Below are positions 24,257 through 31,340 of a stretch of 31,340 bases of DNA, piece by piece. The stretch lies in NCBI GenBank assembly GCA_946482635.1, contig CAMLSG010000037.1:1-31340 (forward strand), in the 5' to 3' direction. Position 1 is the stretch's first letter, and each line of letters starts with the position of its first letter. The stretch comes from an uncultured Duganella sp. (GTDB lineage: Bacteria > Pseudomonadota > Gammaproteobacteria > Burkholderiales > Burkholderiaceae). The translations under genes and the position numbers were made by a program. The notes under the pieces were generated by a model. That model searched no databases and was not told the DNA's origin. It worked only from the letters and a program-made list of their open reading frames with translations.

Positions 24257-24747
24257 GCTTTGCTCCCTTCCACGATGTCCAGGCCTGCAGTCTTCACGTC
24301 GCCGCCTTTGGCGATTACGTGGATTGCCTTGCGCACGCGGTTATAGGTGCCGCAGCGGCAGATATTGGTCATGGCCGCATCAATGTCGGCATCGGTCGGG
24401 TTCTTCTTCTGTTTCAGCAGCGCGGCGGCGGCCATGATCATGCCGGACTGGCAGAAGCCGCATTGCGGCACGTCCAGCGCGGCCCAGGCTTTCTGCACGG
24501 GGTGGTTGCCGTCCAGGCTCAGGCCTTCGATGGTGACGATCTTCTGGTCGGCCGTCACGGTGGAGACCGGACGCACGCAACTGCGCGTCGGTTCGCCGTC
24601 AATGTGCACGGTGCAGGCGCCGCATTGCGCCACGCCGCAGCCGTATTTCGTGCCGGTGAGTCCGAGCTGTTCGCGGATCACCCACAGCAGCGGGGTATCT
24701 TCTTCGGCCTCGAATTCGCGTACCTGGCCATTGACGTGCAATTTCAT
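24253..24747 (-). CDS. [2Fe-2S] subunit of the molybdenum hydroxylase (IorA-like)
   Basis: 164 residues, the standard length. The N-terminal plant-ferredoxin-like cluster motif is [15 protein letters not shown] followed by SCVRP. The second, helical domain has CGFCQSGM and ICRCGTY. Eight cysteines for two [2Fe-2S] clusters are present. No signal peptide is seen; such subunits are co-exported with the Tat-signal large subunit. It is the first gene of the nine-gene minus-strand operon, with a good GGAGG before the ATG, and overlaps the large subunit gene by four bases (ATGA). Confidence 0.94.
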   Translation of the reverse strand: MKLHVNGQVREFEAEEDTPLLWVIREQLGLTGTKYGCGVAQCGACTVHIDGEPTRSCVRPVSTVTADQKIVTIEGLSLDGNHPVQKAWAALDVPQCGFCQSGMIMAAAALLKQKKNPTDADIDAAMTNICRCGTYNRVRKAIHVIAKGGDVKTAGLDIVEGSKA

Positions 24748-24830
24748 TTCCTGCCTCCGGGGGATAGGGTGGGATGTGAATTCGCGAATCTTACTCTCGT
24801 TTTAGCTAACTTGTGTTCGTTCGGGCAATT

Positions 24831-24844
24831 TTGACTTAGGTCAA
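24831..24844. promoter_or_regulatory. FNR/CRP-family palindrome between the sox operon and ompW
   Basis: TTGACTTAGGTCAA is a perfect 14-base palindrome with the FNR/ANR layout TTGA(C/T)-N4-(G/A)TCAA. Its centre (24837.5) is 78 bases before the ompW ATG. A weak -10 (TAGACT, 24867-24872) would give a start near 24879, placing the site at about -41.5, the class II activator position. In E. coli ompW is known to be FNR-controlled. The site also lies 84 bases upstream of the divergent molybdenum hydroxylase/sox operon and could control both. The rest of this 168-base interval shows no other clear element. Confidence 0.65.
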
Positions 24845-24915
24845 AGATTTTGCTGCGTCGCATCAATAGACTTTTACTTACCGAATATCAATGACCACAT
24901 GAAAGAGGTAGTGAA

Positions 24916-25518
24916 ATGAAGAAAGCGATTTTGGCAATTGTCCTGGGTGGCGTGGCTCTTGGTGCAATGGCACAGGAAACGCCTTGGCAAGTGCGCGCCC
25001 GCGCTGTGCACCTGAACCCGGCAGACAAGTCCGACCCGATTCTTGGCGTGGGCCCCTCCGACCTCATCACCGTCAGCAGCAAGACCATTCCGGAAGTGGA
25101 TATTTCCTACTTCTTTACCCCGAATATTTCCGCCGAACTGGTGCTGACCTACCCGCAAAAGCACACCGTCTATATCGATGGCGAGTCCGTCGGCACCTTC
25201 AAGCACTTGCCGCCGACCCTGCTGGCGCAGTACCACTTCACTCCGTCCTCCCAGGTCAGCCCTTACGTTGGCGTGGGCGTGAACTGGACCACCTTCTCCA
25301 AGAACAAGATCCTGGACGGCGCAGGCAGCCTGGAGCATGACAGCTTCGGCCTGGCCCTGCAGGCTGGCCTGGACTACAAGCTGGACAAGAACTGGTCGCT
25401 CAACGTCGACATCAAGAAAGTGCAGATCCGCAGCGACGTGCTGTTGGCTGGCACCAAAGTCAGCAAGGTCAAGGTTGACCCGGTACTGTTCGGCGTGGGC
25501 GTAGGCTACCGGTTCTGA
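24916..25518 (+). CDS. ompW: OmpW-family outer membrane protein
   Basis: 200 residues. The signal peptide MKKAILAIVLGGVALGAMA is followed by QETPWQVRARAVHLNPAD, then alternating strand pattern with VDISYFFTPNISAELVLTYPQ, PPTLLAQYHF, SPYVGVGVNWTTF, a conserved DSFGLALQAGLDYKL and the C-terminal GVGVGYRF ending in the Phe recognised by the outer-membrane assembly machine. OmpW forms an eight-stranded barrel with a hydrophobic channel for small compounds and is linked to oxygen and stress responses. The Shine-Dalgarno (GAGG) is clear. An FNR-type site lies upstream. It is convergent with the DUF2244 gene, ten bases apart. Confidence 0.94.
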   Translation: MKKAILAIVLGGVALGAMAQETPWQVRARAVHLNPADKSDPILGVGPSDLITVSSKTIPEVDISYFFTPNISAELVLTYPQKHTVYIDGESVGTFKHLPPTLLAQYHFTPSSQVSPYVGVGVNWTTFSKNKILDGAGSLEHDSFGLALQAGLDYKLDKNWSLNVDIKKVQIRSDVLLAGTKVSKVKVDPVLFGVGVGYRF

Positions 25519-25528
25519 TAGCTGATAT

Positions 25529-25999
25529 TTAATTGCTGAACAAGCCGCCCTGCACTTCCGCGCGCAGCTCCTGGGCCAGCGCGCGGCGGCGAGGGTCGGT
25601 GGCGAAGTAGCCGATGTCGACTGCAACACCTTTCGACTCAAGGTGGATCAAGTCGCCGTAGCGGGCGGGCATCTGCAGGCGCAGGAAATAGAGTTCGAGC
25701 TGCGTTACGCTCATCTTGCCGGCGGAGACCTGTTCCACCAGCAGCTTGCCGTTGGCGAGCACGATGTGCTCGTAGTCCGTGGCGTGGCGGGCGAAGTAGA
25801 GGAAGGCGGCCGCCACGGCTGTCATTTCCAGCACGGTGAACAGCAGCACCTGCCACATGCCGATCATCATGAAGCCTGTTGCGACGGCAAACGAGAACAG
25901 GCACATGAACGCGTAGGCCATCCCCATCTGCTGGGGCGACAATGAGCAATTGCGCCGCAGAAGCCATTCCCTGCGTTCCCTGAGCAAGTCCCGGTTCAT
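25529..25999 (-). CDS. DUF2244 family membrane protein
   Basis: 156 residues. The N terminus RREWLLRRNCSLSPQQMG is typical for DUF2244 proteins, followed by two membrane helices (about 27-48 and 50-69: YAFMCLFSFAVATGFMMIG and VLLFTVLEMTAVAAAFLYF) and a cytoplasmic domain with YFARHATDYEHIVL. In many proteobacteria this family lies near cytochrome oxidase genes; its function is not known to me. It begins 15 bases after the LysR gene on the same strand, so it may be cotranscribed with it. The Shine-Dalgarno is weak. Confidence 0.8.
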   Translation of the reverse strand: MNRDLLRERREWLLRRNCSLSPQQMGMAYAFMCLFSFAVATGFMMIGMWQVLLFTVLEMTAVAAAFLYFARHATDYEHIVLANGKLLVEQVSAGKMSVTQLELYFLRLQMPARYGDLIHLESKGVAVDIGYFATDPRRRALAQELRAEVQGGLFSN

Positions 26000-26014
26000 G
26001 GGGACATTCTATGC

Positions 26015-26938
26015 CTATGTTGGCAAAAAGCGTTGCGCAATCTTCATTGCACGGAACTGTTCTGTCACAAAATCCACAAAAGCCCGCGTTTTGCCGGGCA
26101 AGAGCTTTTGGCTGGTGAAGTAAAGCGAGATCGGGCCGGCGTCGGCATGCCAACCTGGCAAAACCCGCACCAGCTCACCGCTTTCCATGTACCGCAACAC
26201 GTTCGGCATGGCCATCAGGCCGATGCCCATCCCCATCAGCACGCCCTGCACCAGGGCATCCGGGTCGTTGGCAGTCATGCGCGCCGGCTGCTCGGCAAGC
26301 TGCTCGGCTCCCCTGGCATTGCGCAGCGTGCGCTGGCGCAGGCGCCCCGTCACGCTTGAACGCATTACCACTCCGTCATGGTCCATCAGGTCGGACGGCT
26401 GGCGTGGTGCTTTGCGGCCTTGCATGAAGGCAGGCGAGGCGACCGCCACGATGTGGATGCGGGCCAATTCGCGCGCCACCACGCCGGGACGCAATTCGAT
26501 GCCGCCGCCGACGGCAGCGTCAAAGCCTTCCGCCACCAGGTCGACCTGACGGTTTTCGAGGTGCCAATCGGTGACCACAGCGGGATAGCGCTGGCTGAAA
26601 TCGGGCATCAGCGGCAGCAGGAAGTCGCGCGCGAAGCCGGGAGCGGCGCTGAGCTTCAATGTACCGGCAGGCTGGCCGGCATTGGTGCTGATGTCGGCAA
26701 TGGCGGATTGGATGCTGTCCAGCCCTCCCGACACGCTGGCGAGGAAGCGGTCGCCCGCCTCGGTCAGCGTCAGCCCGCGCGTGCTGCGCTGGAACAGCTG
26801 AACCCCCAGGTTGCGCTCCAGCTGAGCGACGTTGCGACTGACGGCGGCAGCAGTCAGGCCAAGCCGGCGCGCAGCCGAGGAAAAGCTGGCCGATTCGGCG
26901 CTGCGTACAAAGCTTTCCAGGTTGGAGAGGGTTTCCAT
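26015..26938 (-). CDS. LysR-family transcriptional regulator
   Basis: 307 residues from the ATG at 26938 (METLSNLESF); the longer in-frame reading to 26980 runs into the divergent promoter zone. The N-terminal winged helix-turn-helix (SFSSAARRLGLTAAAVSRNV and LERNLGVQLFQRSTRGLTLT) and the periplasmic-binding-like effector domain (PAGTLKLSAAPGFARDFLLP, and so on) are complete and of normal length. Its CrgA/DsdC-like relatives regulate oxidoreductase genes. It is divergent from the SDR gene, with a 116-base interval that has an inverted repeat (26978-27003). It probably controls the SDR and NADP-reductase pair; the inducer is unknown. Confidence 0.93.
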   Translation of the reverse strand: METLSNLESFVRSAESASFSSAARRLGLTAAAVSRNVAQLERNLGVQLFQRSTRGLTLTEAGDRFLASVSGGLDSIQSAIADISTNAGQPAGTLKLSAAPGFARDFLLPLMPDFSQRYPAVVTDWHLENRQVDLVAEGFDAAVGGGIELRPGVVARELARIHIVAVASPAFMQGRKAPRQPSDLMDHDGVVMRSSVTGRLRQRTLRNARGAEQLAEQPARMTANDPDALVQGVLMGMGIGLMAMPNVLRYMESGELVRVLPGWHADAGPISLYFTSQKLLPGKTRAFVDFVTEQFRAMKIAQRFLPT

Positions 26939-26977
26939 GGCTAATGCTTTCAACGTTTGCTTGAAACTGATTATAGC

Positions 26978-27003
26978 CACTCATGACTACCACTAGGTGA
27001 GTG
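26978..27003. promoter_or_regulatory. Candidate LysR operator in the divergent promoter
   Basis: CACTCA (26978-26983) and TGAGTG (26998-27003) form a perfect six-base inverted repeat with a 14-base spacer. They lie between the lysR and SDR starts, where LysR proteins normally bind. A CATACT at 27013-27018 could be the SDR -10. The T-N11-A core typical of the family is not uniquely defined here, so the call is tentative. Confidence 0.4.
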
Positions 27004-27054
27004 CCGGAACCATACTGAACTCATCGCAAACCACTCTTCGAAAGGAAAATCATC

Positions 27055-27795
27055 ATGGGTCAATTGAACAACAAGGTCGCCATCGTTACCGGCGGCAGCC
27101 GTTCCATCGGTGCAGCCATCGCCAAGCGACTTGCCGCAGACGGCGCCACCGTCGCCATCACCTACAACGCATCGCCCGAAAAAGCGCAGCAAGTTGTATT
27201 GGAGATCGAAGCCGCCGGCGGCCGCGCCATCGCCATCCAGGCCGACGCGGGCAATCCGGACGCAGTGCGTGCCGGCGTGGCGCAGGTGGCGCAGCACTTT
27301 GGCAAGGTAGACATCCTGGTCAACAATGCCGGCATCAGCGTGCTGGGCAACGCGCAGGACATCGCATTCGAAGATTTCCAGCGCATCCTCGCCGTGAACG
27401 TGACCGGCGTCTTCGTTGCCACGCAGGAAGCGCTGAAGCATATGGGCCAGGGCGGTCGCATCGTCCATATCGGCAGCTCGATGGTGCAGTACGCAGCCTT
27501 CCCTACCGCTTCCGCCTACACGCTGACCAAGGGAGCAGTCACCGGCTTTACTCGCGGCCTGGTGCGCGACCTTGGCCCACGCGGCATCACGGTCAACACC
27601 GTGCATCCCGGCCCGACCGATAGCGACATGAATCCTGCCGACGGTGCAGTGGCGGACTTCGTCAAGCCGGGCATTGCCCTGGGCCGCTATGGCCAAGGCA
27701 GCGACATCGCGGCGACTGTGGCATTTCTCGCCAGCGACGATGCAGCCTTCGTAACTGGCGCCGAGCTGATGGTCGATGGAGGATTCACAGCATGA
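27055..27795 (+). CDS. SDR-family NAD(P)-dependent oxidoreductase (3-ketoacyl-ACP reductase-like)
   Basis: 246 residues, classical SDR length. The cofactor loop TGGSRSIG is at 12-19; Arg16 and the basic neighbourhood suggest NADPH. NNAG is at 90-93, the catalytic Ser near 141, and Tyr155 with Lys159 in AYTLTKGA. The C-terminal FVTGAELMVDGG is the usual tail. The substrate is unknown; the sequence resembles FabG-like reductases found beside LysR genes. The Shine-Dalgarno (AAAGGA) is good. The stop overlaps the next gene (ATGA), so the pair is coupled. Confidence 0.93.
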   Translation: MGQLNNKVAIVTGGSRSIGAAIAKRLAADGATVAITYNASPEKAQQVVLEIEAAGGRAIAIQADAGNPDAVRAGVAQVAQHFGKVDILVNNAGISVLGNAQDIAFEDFQRILAVNVTGVFVATQEALKHMGQGGRIVHIGSSMVQYAAFPTASAYTLTKGAVTGFTRGLVRDLGPRGITVNTVHPGPTDSDMNPADGAVADFVKPGIALGRYGQGSDIAATVAFLASDDAAFVTGAELMVDGGFTA

Positions 27796-28379
27796 AAACC
27801 TTTTCCATCATTGGTGCTGGAGCAATCGGCACCGCCATTGCCCGCCTGCTTGCCGGCGCAGGCATTGAAGTGAAAATCGCAAATAGCCGCGGGCCGTCCA
27901 CCCTTGCATCGTTGGCCGCTGAACTGGGATCGCGCGTGCGGCCGGCCACGGTGGCGGAAGCGGCCCAAGCGGAAGTCGTGTTCCTGTCCGTGCCGTGGTC
28001 GCGTATTGGCGGGGCTGTGAACGGCGTGGGCGAATGGGGCGGGCGCATCGTGGTCGATACCACCAACCCGATCGAAGCGCCGGGCTTCAAACCGTTTGAC
28101 CTTGGCGGCCGTGCGTCGAGCGAGATGGTTGCGGAACTGATGCCGGGTGCGCGTGTGGTCAAGGCTTTCAACCACCTGCCTCCACCATTACTGGTGCCGG
28201 CGGAGGGTGGTCAGCGCGTGCTGTTCTACTCGGGCGAGCACGCCGAAGCCAAGCAGGAGGTGGCGCAGCTCATGGCACGCCTGGGGTTCTTCGGCATCGA
28301 CCTGGGCGGCACCGAAGGCGGCAAGCTGGCGCAGTTCCCCGGCGGCCCGCTGCCCGCGCTAAACCTGTTGAAGCAGTGA
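27792..28379 (+). CDS. NADPH-dependent F420 reductase-like / NAD(P)-binding protein
   Basis: 195 residues. The N-terminal Rossmann motif IGAGAIGTAIARLL is followed by NSRGPSTL, where the Ser-Arg pair fits NADP phosphate binding, then VFLSVPW and VVDTTNPIE. ARVVKAFNHLPP belongs to the NADP oxidoreductase, coenzyme F420-dependent family. The family name does not imply that F420 is used here; many proteobacterial members act with other partners. It is cotranslated with the SDR gene. Its last 21 bases overlap the 3' end of the convergent histidine kinase gene, and a hairpin follows its stop by four bases. Confidence 0.85.
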   Translation: MKTFSIIGAGAIGTAIARLLAGAGIEVKIANSRGPSTLASLAAELGSRVRPATVAEAAQAEVVFLSVPWSRIGGAVNGVGEWGGRIVVDTTNPIEAPGFKPFDLGGRASSEMVAELMPGARVVKAFNHLPPPLLVPAEGGQRVLFYSGEHAEAKQEVAQLMARLGFFGIDLGGTEGGKLAQFPGGPLPALNLLKQ

Positions 28380-29573
28380 GTTGTCCACCGTGGGGCCAGA
28401 CCCTACGGTGGAAACTTCTTCCACACGGGGGAGAGTGAAGATGAATACTGCGCCTTCGCCCGGCTTGCTGCGGGCCGTCAGCGTGCCGCCGTGGGCTTCC
28501 GCCAGCTGGCGCGAGATGTACAGGCCCAGTCCCAGGCCGGCCGGCATGCCCTCCATTTTCCCGCGCTCGAAGGGCTCGAAGATTTTCGGCAGCACTTCTT
28601 CCGGAATGCCGACGCCCTGGTCGATCACTTCGATGCGCGCGTTCTGGCTGTCGGCATGCAGGCGCACGTCGACCGGCTTGCCGCCGCCATAGCGCAGGGC
28701 GTTGTTGACCAGGTTGACGATCACCTGCTCCACACGGAATTCATCCCAGCATCCGGCCACCGGCTGAACGATCGACAGCCGCAATTCGCTGTGCATGTCG
28801 GCAGCGTGGTGCGACAGGTCGCCGACGATACGCTGCAGCAGCGCTTCCAGATCGACGCGGGCGGGGCGGATCGAGAGCTTGCCGGCGCGGATGCGCGAGA
28901 CGTCGAGCATGTCGTCGATCAGGCGCACCATGGCGTGGATCTGGCGCATGTCGCGCGCCACCATGCGCTCCAGCTGCTCCGGCGCGAAGTGGTCCATATT
29001 GCCGCGCTCGAGCTGCAGCTTGCGCATCTGGGCTTCCAGGTAGAGCGTATTCAAGGGCGTGCGCAACTCGTGCGCCACCATCGACATGAACTGGTCGCGC
29101 ATTTCAAGCGCGCGTTCCAGCTCCTGCTGCACGGCGTTCAGTTCGCGCACGGTGGCTTCGCGCTGGTCCACGATCTGCCGCACTTCCTGCTTCTGGCGGA
29201 ACAGGTCGACGAAGACATTGACCTTGCTCTTCACCGCTTCCGGATCGAGCGGCTTGTGGAGGAAGTCCACCGCACCCGCTTCGTAGCCCCTGAAGGCGTA
29301 ATTCAGCTCCTTGCCGGCGGCGCTCACGAACACGATGGGGATGTGGCGGGTCTTGCCGGTGCCACGCATCAGCTCCGCCAGCTCGAAGCCGTCCATGCCC
29401 GGCATCTGCACGTCCACAATGGCCAGCGCGAATTCATGTTCCAGCAACAGCGCCAGCGCTTCTTCGCCGGTGCGGGCCTGGTAAATCACGCGGTCGTCGG
29501 CGCGCACCAGGGCACTCAGCGCCCTCAGGTTCTCCGGCAGGTCGTCTACCAGCAGGACATTGGTCGGTTCCAT
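28359..29573 (-). CDS. Receiver-histidine kinase hybrid protein
   Basis: 404 residues. The order is an N-terminal receiver domain (phospho-acceptor Asp54 in AIVDVQMPGMDG, Lys107 in FLHKPLD), a coiled coil (~125-160), the dimerisation domain with His168 (MVAHELRTPLN), and the ATPase domain with N-box NLVNNALRYGG (287-297), DQGVGIPEE and GLGLGLYIS (346-354). The start overlaps the cheB stop (TGATG). There is no membrane segment, so it is a cytosolic relay protein. The last ~17 residues, after the conserved end FIFTLPRVEE, are encoded by a hairpin sequence and the 3' end of the opposite gene, and look like a late extension. Confidence 0.92.
   Translation of the reverse strand: MEPTNVLLVDDLPENLRALSALVRADDRVIYQARTGEEALALLLEHEFALAIVDVQMPGMDGFELAELMRGTGKTRHIPIVFVSAAGKELNYAFRGYEAGAVDFLHKPLDPEAVKSKVNVFVDLFRQKQEVRQIVDQREATVRELNAVQQELERALEMRDQFMSMVAHELRTPLNTLYLEAQMRKLQLERGNMDHFAPEQLERMVARDMRQIHAMVRLIDDMLDVSRIRAGKLSIRPARVDLEALLQRIVGDLSHHAADMHSELRLSIVQPVAGCWDEFRVEQVIVNLVNNALRYGGGKPVDVRLHADSQNARIEVIDQGVGIPEEVLPKIFEPFERGKMEGMPAGLGLGLYISRQLAEAHGGTLTARSKPGEGAVFIFTLPRVEEVSTVGSGPTVDNSLLQQV
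28384..28412. terminator. Strong hairpin at the convergent gene ends (possible bidirectional terminator or repeat)
   Basis: TCCACCGT and ACGGTGGA form an eight-base stem. A G-T pair and GGG/CCC extend it to 12 pairs in RNA, with the loop CCAGA. It starts four bases after the stop of the NADP-reductase gene and is inside the end of the histidine kinase reading frame. No T tract follows on either strand, so intrinsic termination is not certain. The core GGGGCCAGACCC resembles the arms of the sox-region repeats. Confidence 0.5.
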
Positions 29574-30178
29574 CAGCGCATCTCCAGCATGAGCAATAGC
29601 TGCTTGATTTGTTCCAGCGGCAGTACCAGGTCGGGCGGGCGGACGCGGATCGCTTCCAGCGGCATCACGCCGACATTGGCTTCTTCCGGGTCCTGCACCA
29701 CCGTCAGGCCGCCCGCCCTGCCGATGGCGGCCATGCCTTGCGCCCCGTCGTCATTGGCGCCGGTGAGCAGGATGCCCGCCAGGCTGGCGCCGTAAACGTC
29801 TGCCGCTGATTCCATAGTAATGTCGATTGCGGGACGTGCAAAGTGCAATGGCGCATCGCAGCTCAGGGAAAAACTGCGTTCATTTTCCAGCAACAGGTGG
29901 TAACCGGCTGGCGCAAAATACAGGGTACCCGGAATGACGTCTTCCTTGTCGCCCGCTTCACGCACCGGCAGCTGCACCCTTTGCTGGAACACGTCCACCA
30001 GCTGGTTTTGCCGACCGCTTCTTACATGCAGCACAACGACTATCGGTAAGCGGTAGCCGCGCGGTAGCGCCGGCAGCACCTGCATCAATGCGTTAACGCC
30101 TCCGGCCGACGCGCCGATGACAACCGCCTCGAATTGGCGGCCTTGCACGGCCATTTCAAGCGAAGGTACGGTTTCCAT
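29573..30178 (-). CDS. cheB: CheB-type protein-glutamate methylesterase, catalytic domain only
   Basis: 201 residues. The catalytic triad is visible: Ser24 in IGASAGG, His51 in VVVLHVRSG, and Asp144 in LLTGANDDGAQGM. The usual N-terminal receiver domain of chemotaxis CheB is absent, so activity is not directly phospho-controlled. This stand-alone form is common in operons with CheR and hybrid kinases that are not part of the flagellar chemotaxis cluster. Start and stop overlap its neighbours by one base (TAATG with cheR, TGATG with the kinase), indicating a tightly coupled operon. Confidence 0.92.
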   Translation of the reverse strand: METVPSLEMAVQGRQFEAVVIGASAGGVNALMQVLPALPRGYRLPIVVVLHVRSGRQNQLVDVFQQRVQLPVREAGDKEDVIPGTLYFAPAGYHLLLENERSFSLSCDAPLHFARPAIDITMESAADVYGASLAGILLTGANDDGAQGMAAIGRAGGLTVVQDPEEANVGVMPLEAIRVRPPDLVLPLEQIKQLLLMLEMR

Positions 30179-31008
30179 TATCTCTTCCTGAACAGGCGAT
30201 CACGCTTGGCGAGCACTTCGAATCTTGGCCCGTAGGACGAGAAGTCGATGCTCTCCTTGCTCCCCAGCCCAAGGAAGCCGCGGTGGCAAAGCGACTCGTG
30301 GAACAGGCCGAGCGCCCTTTCCTGCAGCTTCTTGTTGAAGTAGATCATCACGTTGCGGCAGCTGATGAACTGGGTTTCGGCGAACACCGAATCGGTGGCC
30401 AGGCTATGGTCGGCGAACGTGACGTTCTCGCACAGCGAGCGGTCGAACAGGGCGGCGTTGTAGGCGGCCGTGTAGTAGTCGGAAAAGGCGCGCCGGCCGC
30501 CCGCGGCCTGGTAATTGGCGGTGTAGGTGCGCATGTTCTCCAGCGGGAACACGCCTTTCCTGGCCTTTTCCAGCGATTGCGGGTTGATGTCGGTGGCGTA
30601 GATGATGCTGCGCTCGAGCAGCCCTTCTTCTTTCAGCAGGATGGCGAGCGAATACACCTCTTCGCCGGTGCTGCAGCCGGCGACCCAGATCTTCAGCGAG
30701 GGATAGGTGCCCAGCACCGGCATCACATGCTCGCGCAAGCCGATGTAATAGGTCGGGTCGCGGAACATTTCCGTGACAGGGATGGTGAGGTATTGCAGCA
30801 GCTGGCTGAAGGCGCTGGGTTCGTGCAGCACGCGCGATTGCAGCTGCGAGACAGTGGCGCAGCCCATTTCGGCCATGGCGTGCAGCACGCGGCGTTTTTG
30901 CGAGGCGCCGGTATAGTCGCGGAAGTCATAGCTGTAGCGCAGGAAGATGGCTTCCATCAGCATGCGCAGCTCGATTTCAACGCTGCTGATTTGCGCGCCG
31001 TCGCTCAT
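30178..31008 (-). CDS. cheR: CheR-type protein-glutamate methyltransferase
   Basis: 276 residues from the ATG at 31008, which overlaps the stop of the receiver gene (TGATG); the longer reading to 31110 is inside that gene. The N-terminal helical domain is followed by the SAM-binding domain with IWVAGCSTGEEVYSLAILL, YATDINPQSLEKARKG and FISCRNVMIYFNK, all conserved in CheR. It methylates glutamates on receptor proteins and is opposed by CheB, its downstream neighbour. No receptor gene is in the window, so the target may be a domain of the hybrid kinase upstream, outside the window. Confidence 0.93.
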   Translation of the reverse strand: MSDGAQISSVEIELRMLMEAIFLRYSYDFRDYTGASQKRRVLHAMAEMGCATVSQLQSRVLHEPSAFSQLLQYLTIPVTEMFRDPTYYIGLREHVMPVLGTYPSLKIWVAGCSTGEEVYSLAILLKEEGLLERSIIYATDINPQSLEKARKGVFPLENMRTYTANYQAAGGRRAFSDYYTAAYNAALFDRSLCENVTFADHSLATDSVFAETQFISCRNVMIYFNKKLQERALGLFHESLCHRGFLGLGSKESIDFSSYGPRFEVLAKRDRLFRKR

Positions 31009-31340
31009 CACACCGTGTCCAGGGCTGGCATCCACACCCGCAGCAAGGAATACAGGCGGGACAAGTCGATCGGCTTGGCCAGGTAGTCGTTGGCGCCGGC
31101 AGCCAGGCATTGTTCCTGGTCGTCCTTCATGGCCTTGGCGGTGATGGCGATCACCGGCAGCCGGGCGAAGCGCGGGTCGGCGCGCAGGCGGCGCGTGGCT
31201 TCCAGGCCGTCCATGACGGGCATCATGATGTCCATCAGCACCAGGTCGATGTCGGGCACGGCATCGAGCTTGTCGAGGGCTTCGTGGCCGTTGCGGGCGA
31301 TTTCCACCAGGGCCCCTTTCTGTTCAATGGCGCTGGTCAG
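31008..31340 (-). CDS. Response-regulator receiver domain, C-terminal end of a larger protein (partial)
   Basis: The frame is open to the right window edge (codons from 31340), so the start is not visible and the GTG at 31307 should not be taken as the start. Visible are a receiver domain core with the phospho-acceptor Asp in [17 protein letters not shown], the Thr in VIAITAKAM, and the Lys in [12 protein letters not shown]. The upstream residues ([21 protein letters not shown]) are typical of a receiver domain fused behind a kinase. A hybrid sensor kinase with C-terminal receiver(s) is therefore the likely full protein. It heads the visible CheR-CheB-kinase operon. Confidence 0.88.
   Translation of the reverse strand: MTSAIEQKGALVEIARNGHEALDKLDAVPDIDLVLMDIMMPVMDGLEATRRLRADPRFARLPVIAITAKAMKDDQEQCLAAGANDYLAKPIDLSRLYSLLRVWMPALDTV

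Noticed and set aside
22049..24346. A 765-codon open frame on the plus strand opposite the molybdenum hydroxylase gene
   Set aside because: It is the antisense shadow of a strongly conserved gene in GC-rich DNA; its composition (runs of His, Ala, Gly, Arg) is not protein-like and no domain is seen.
1..31340. CRISPR arrays, tRNA or rRNA genes, insertion sequences
   Set aside because: No regularly spaced direct repeats, cloverleaf-like sequence, rRNA sequence or transposase reading frame was seen on either strand.

Overview
The window is a GC-rich, gene-dense piece of a Gram-negative chromosome. OmpW, periplasmic Sox cytochromes, a TssF protein, Tat signals and the overall protein style suggest a betaproteobacterium of the Massilia/Duganella/Telluria (Oxalobacteraceae) kind. 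That placement is an inference from gene content; no rRNA or other marker gene is present. I saw no tRNA, rRNA, CRISPR array or insertion sequence, and no gene-free stretch longer than 300 bases.

Region 1 (1-9.75 kb) is a defence and toxin-antitoxin island. It opens with the 3' end of a superfamily-1 helicase. A ccdA-ccdB pair follows, and four bases after ccdB begins a complete Wadjet (jetABCD; SMC-like anti-plasmid condensin plus Toprim nuclease) operon. All six genes touch or overlap. The only promoter I can see is the one in front of ccdA, which carries a palindromic operator. A small two-helix membrane protein and a hipB-hipA persistence module lie beyond jetD on the other strand. Three 17-bp inverted-repeat operators spaced exactly 49 bp apart precede hipB.

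Region 2 (9.95-15.5 kb) holds a secreted neutral ceramidase with Thr at the usual nucleophile position, a TPR-type protein, a lone TssF-like type VI baseplate protein and a polytopic membrane protein.

Region 3 (15.6-24.75 kb, minus strand) reads as one tightly packed nine-gene operon. In transcription order it is a [2Fe-2S] subunit and a molybdopterin subunit of a periplasmic molybdenum hydroxylase, soxX, soxY, soxZ, soxA, a monohaem cytochrome c, a beta-propeller/Y_Y_Y sensor diguanylate cyclase, and an FccB-type sulfide dehydrogenase flavoprotein. There is no soxB or soxCD, and SoxY lacks the usual GGCGG tail although a near-terminal Cys remains. Two copies of a short palindromic repeat sit inside the N-terminal coding parts of soxA and soxX and are translated.

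Region 4 (24.75-31.34 kb) has ompW, with a perfect FNR-type palindrome in the interval shared with the sox operon. It continues with a DUF2244 protein, a LysR regulator divergent from an SDR plus NADP-reductase pair, and the downstream end of a signalling operon (response-regulator receiver, CheR, CheB, receiver-histidine kinase) that leaves the window.

The most interesting things are the ccdAB-Wadjet operon, the soxB-less molybdenum hydroxylase/Sox/FCSD/c-di-GMP operon, and the translated palindromic repeats.
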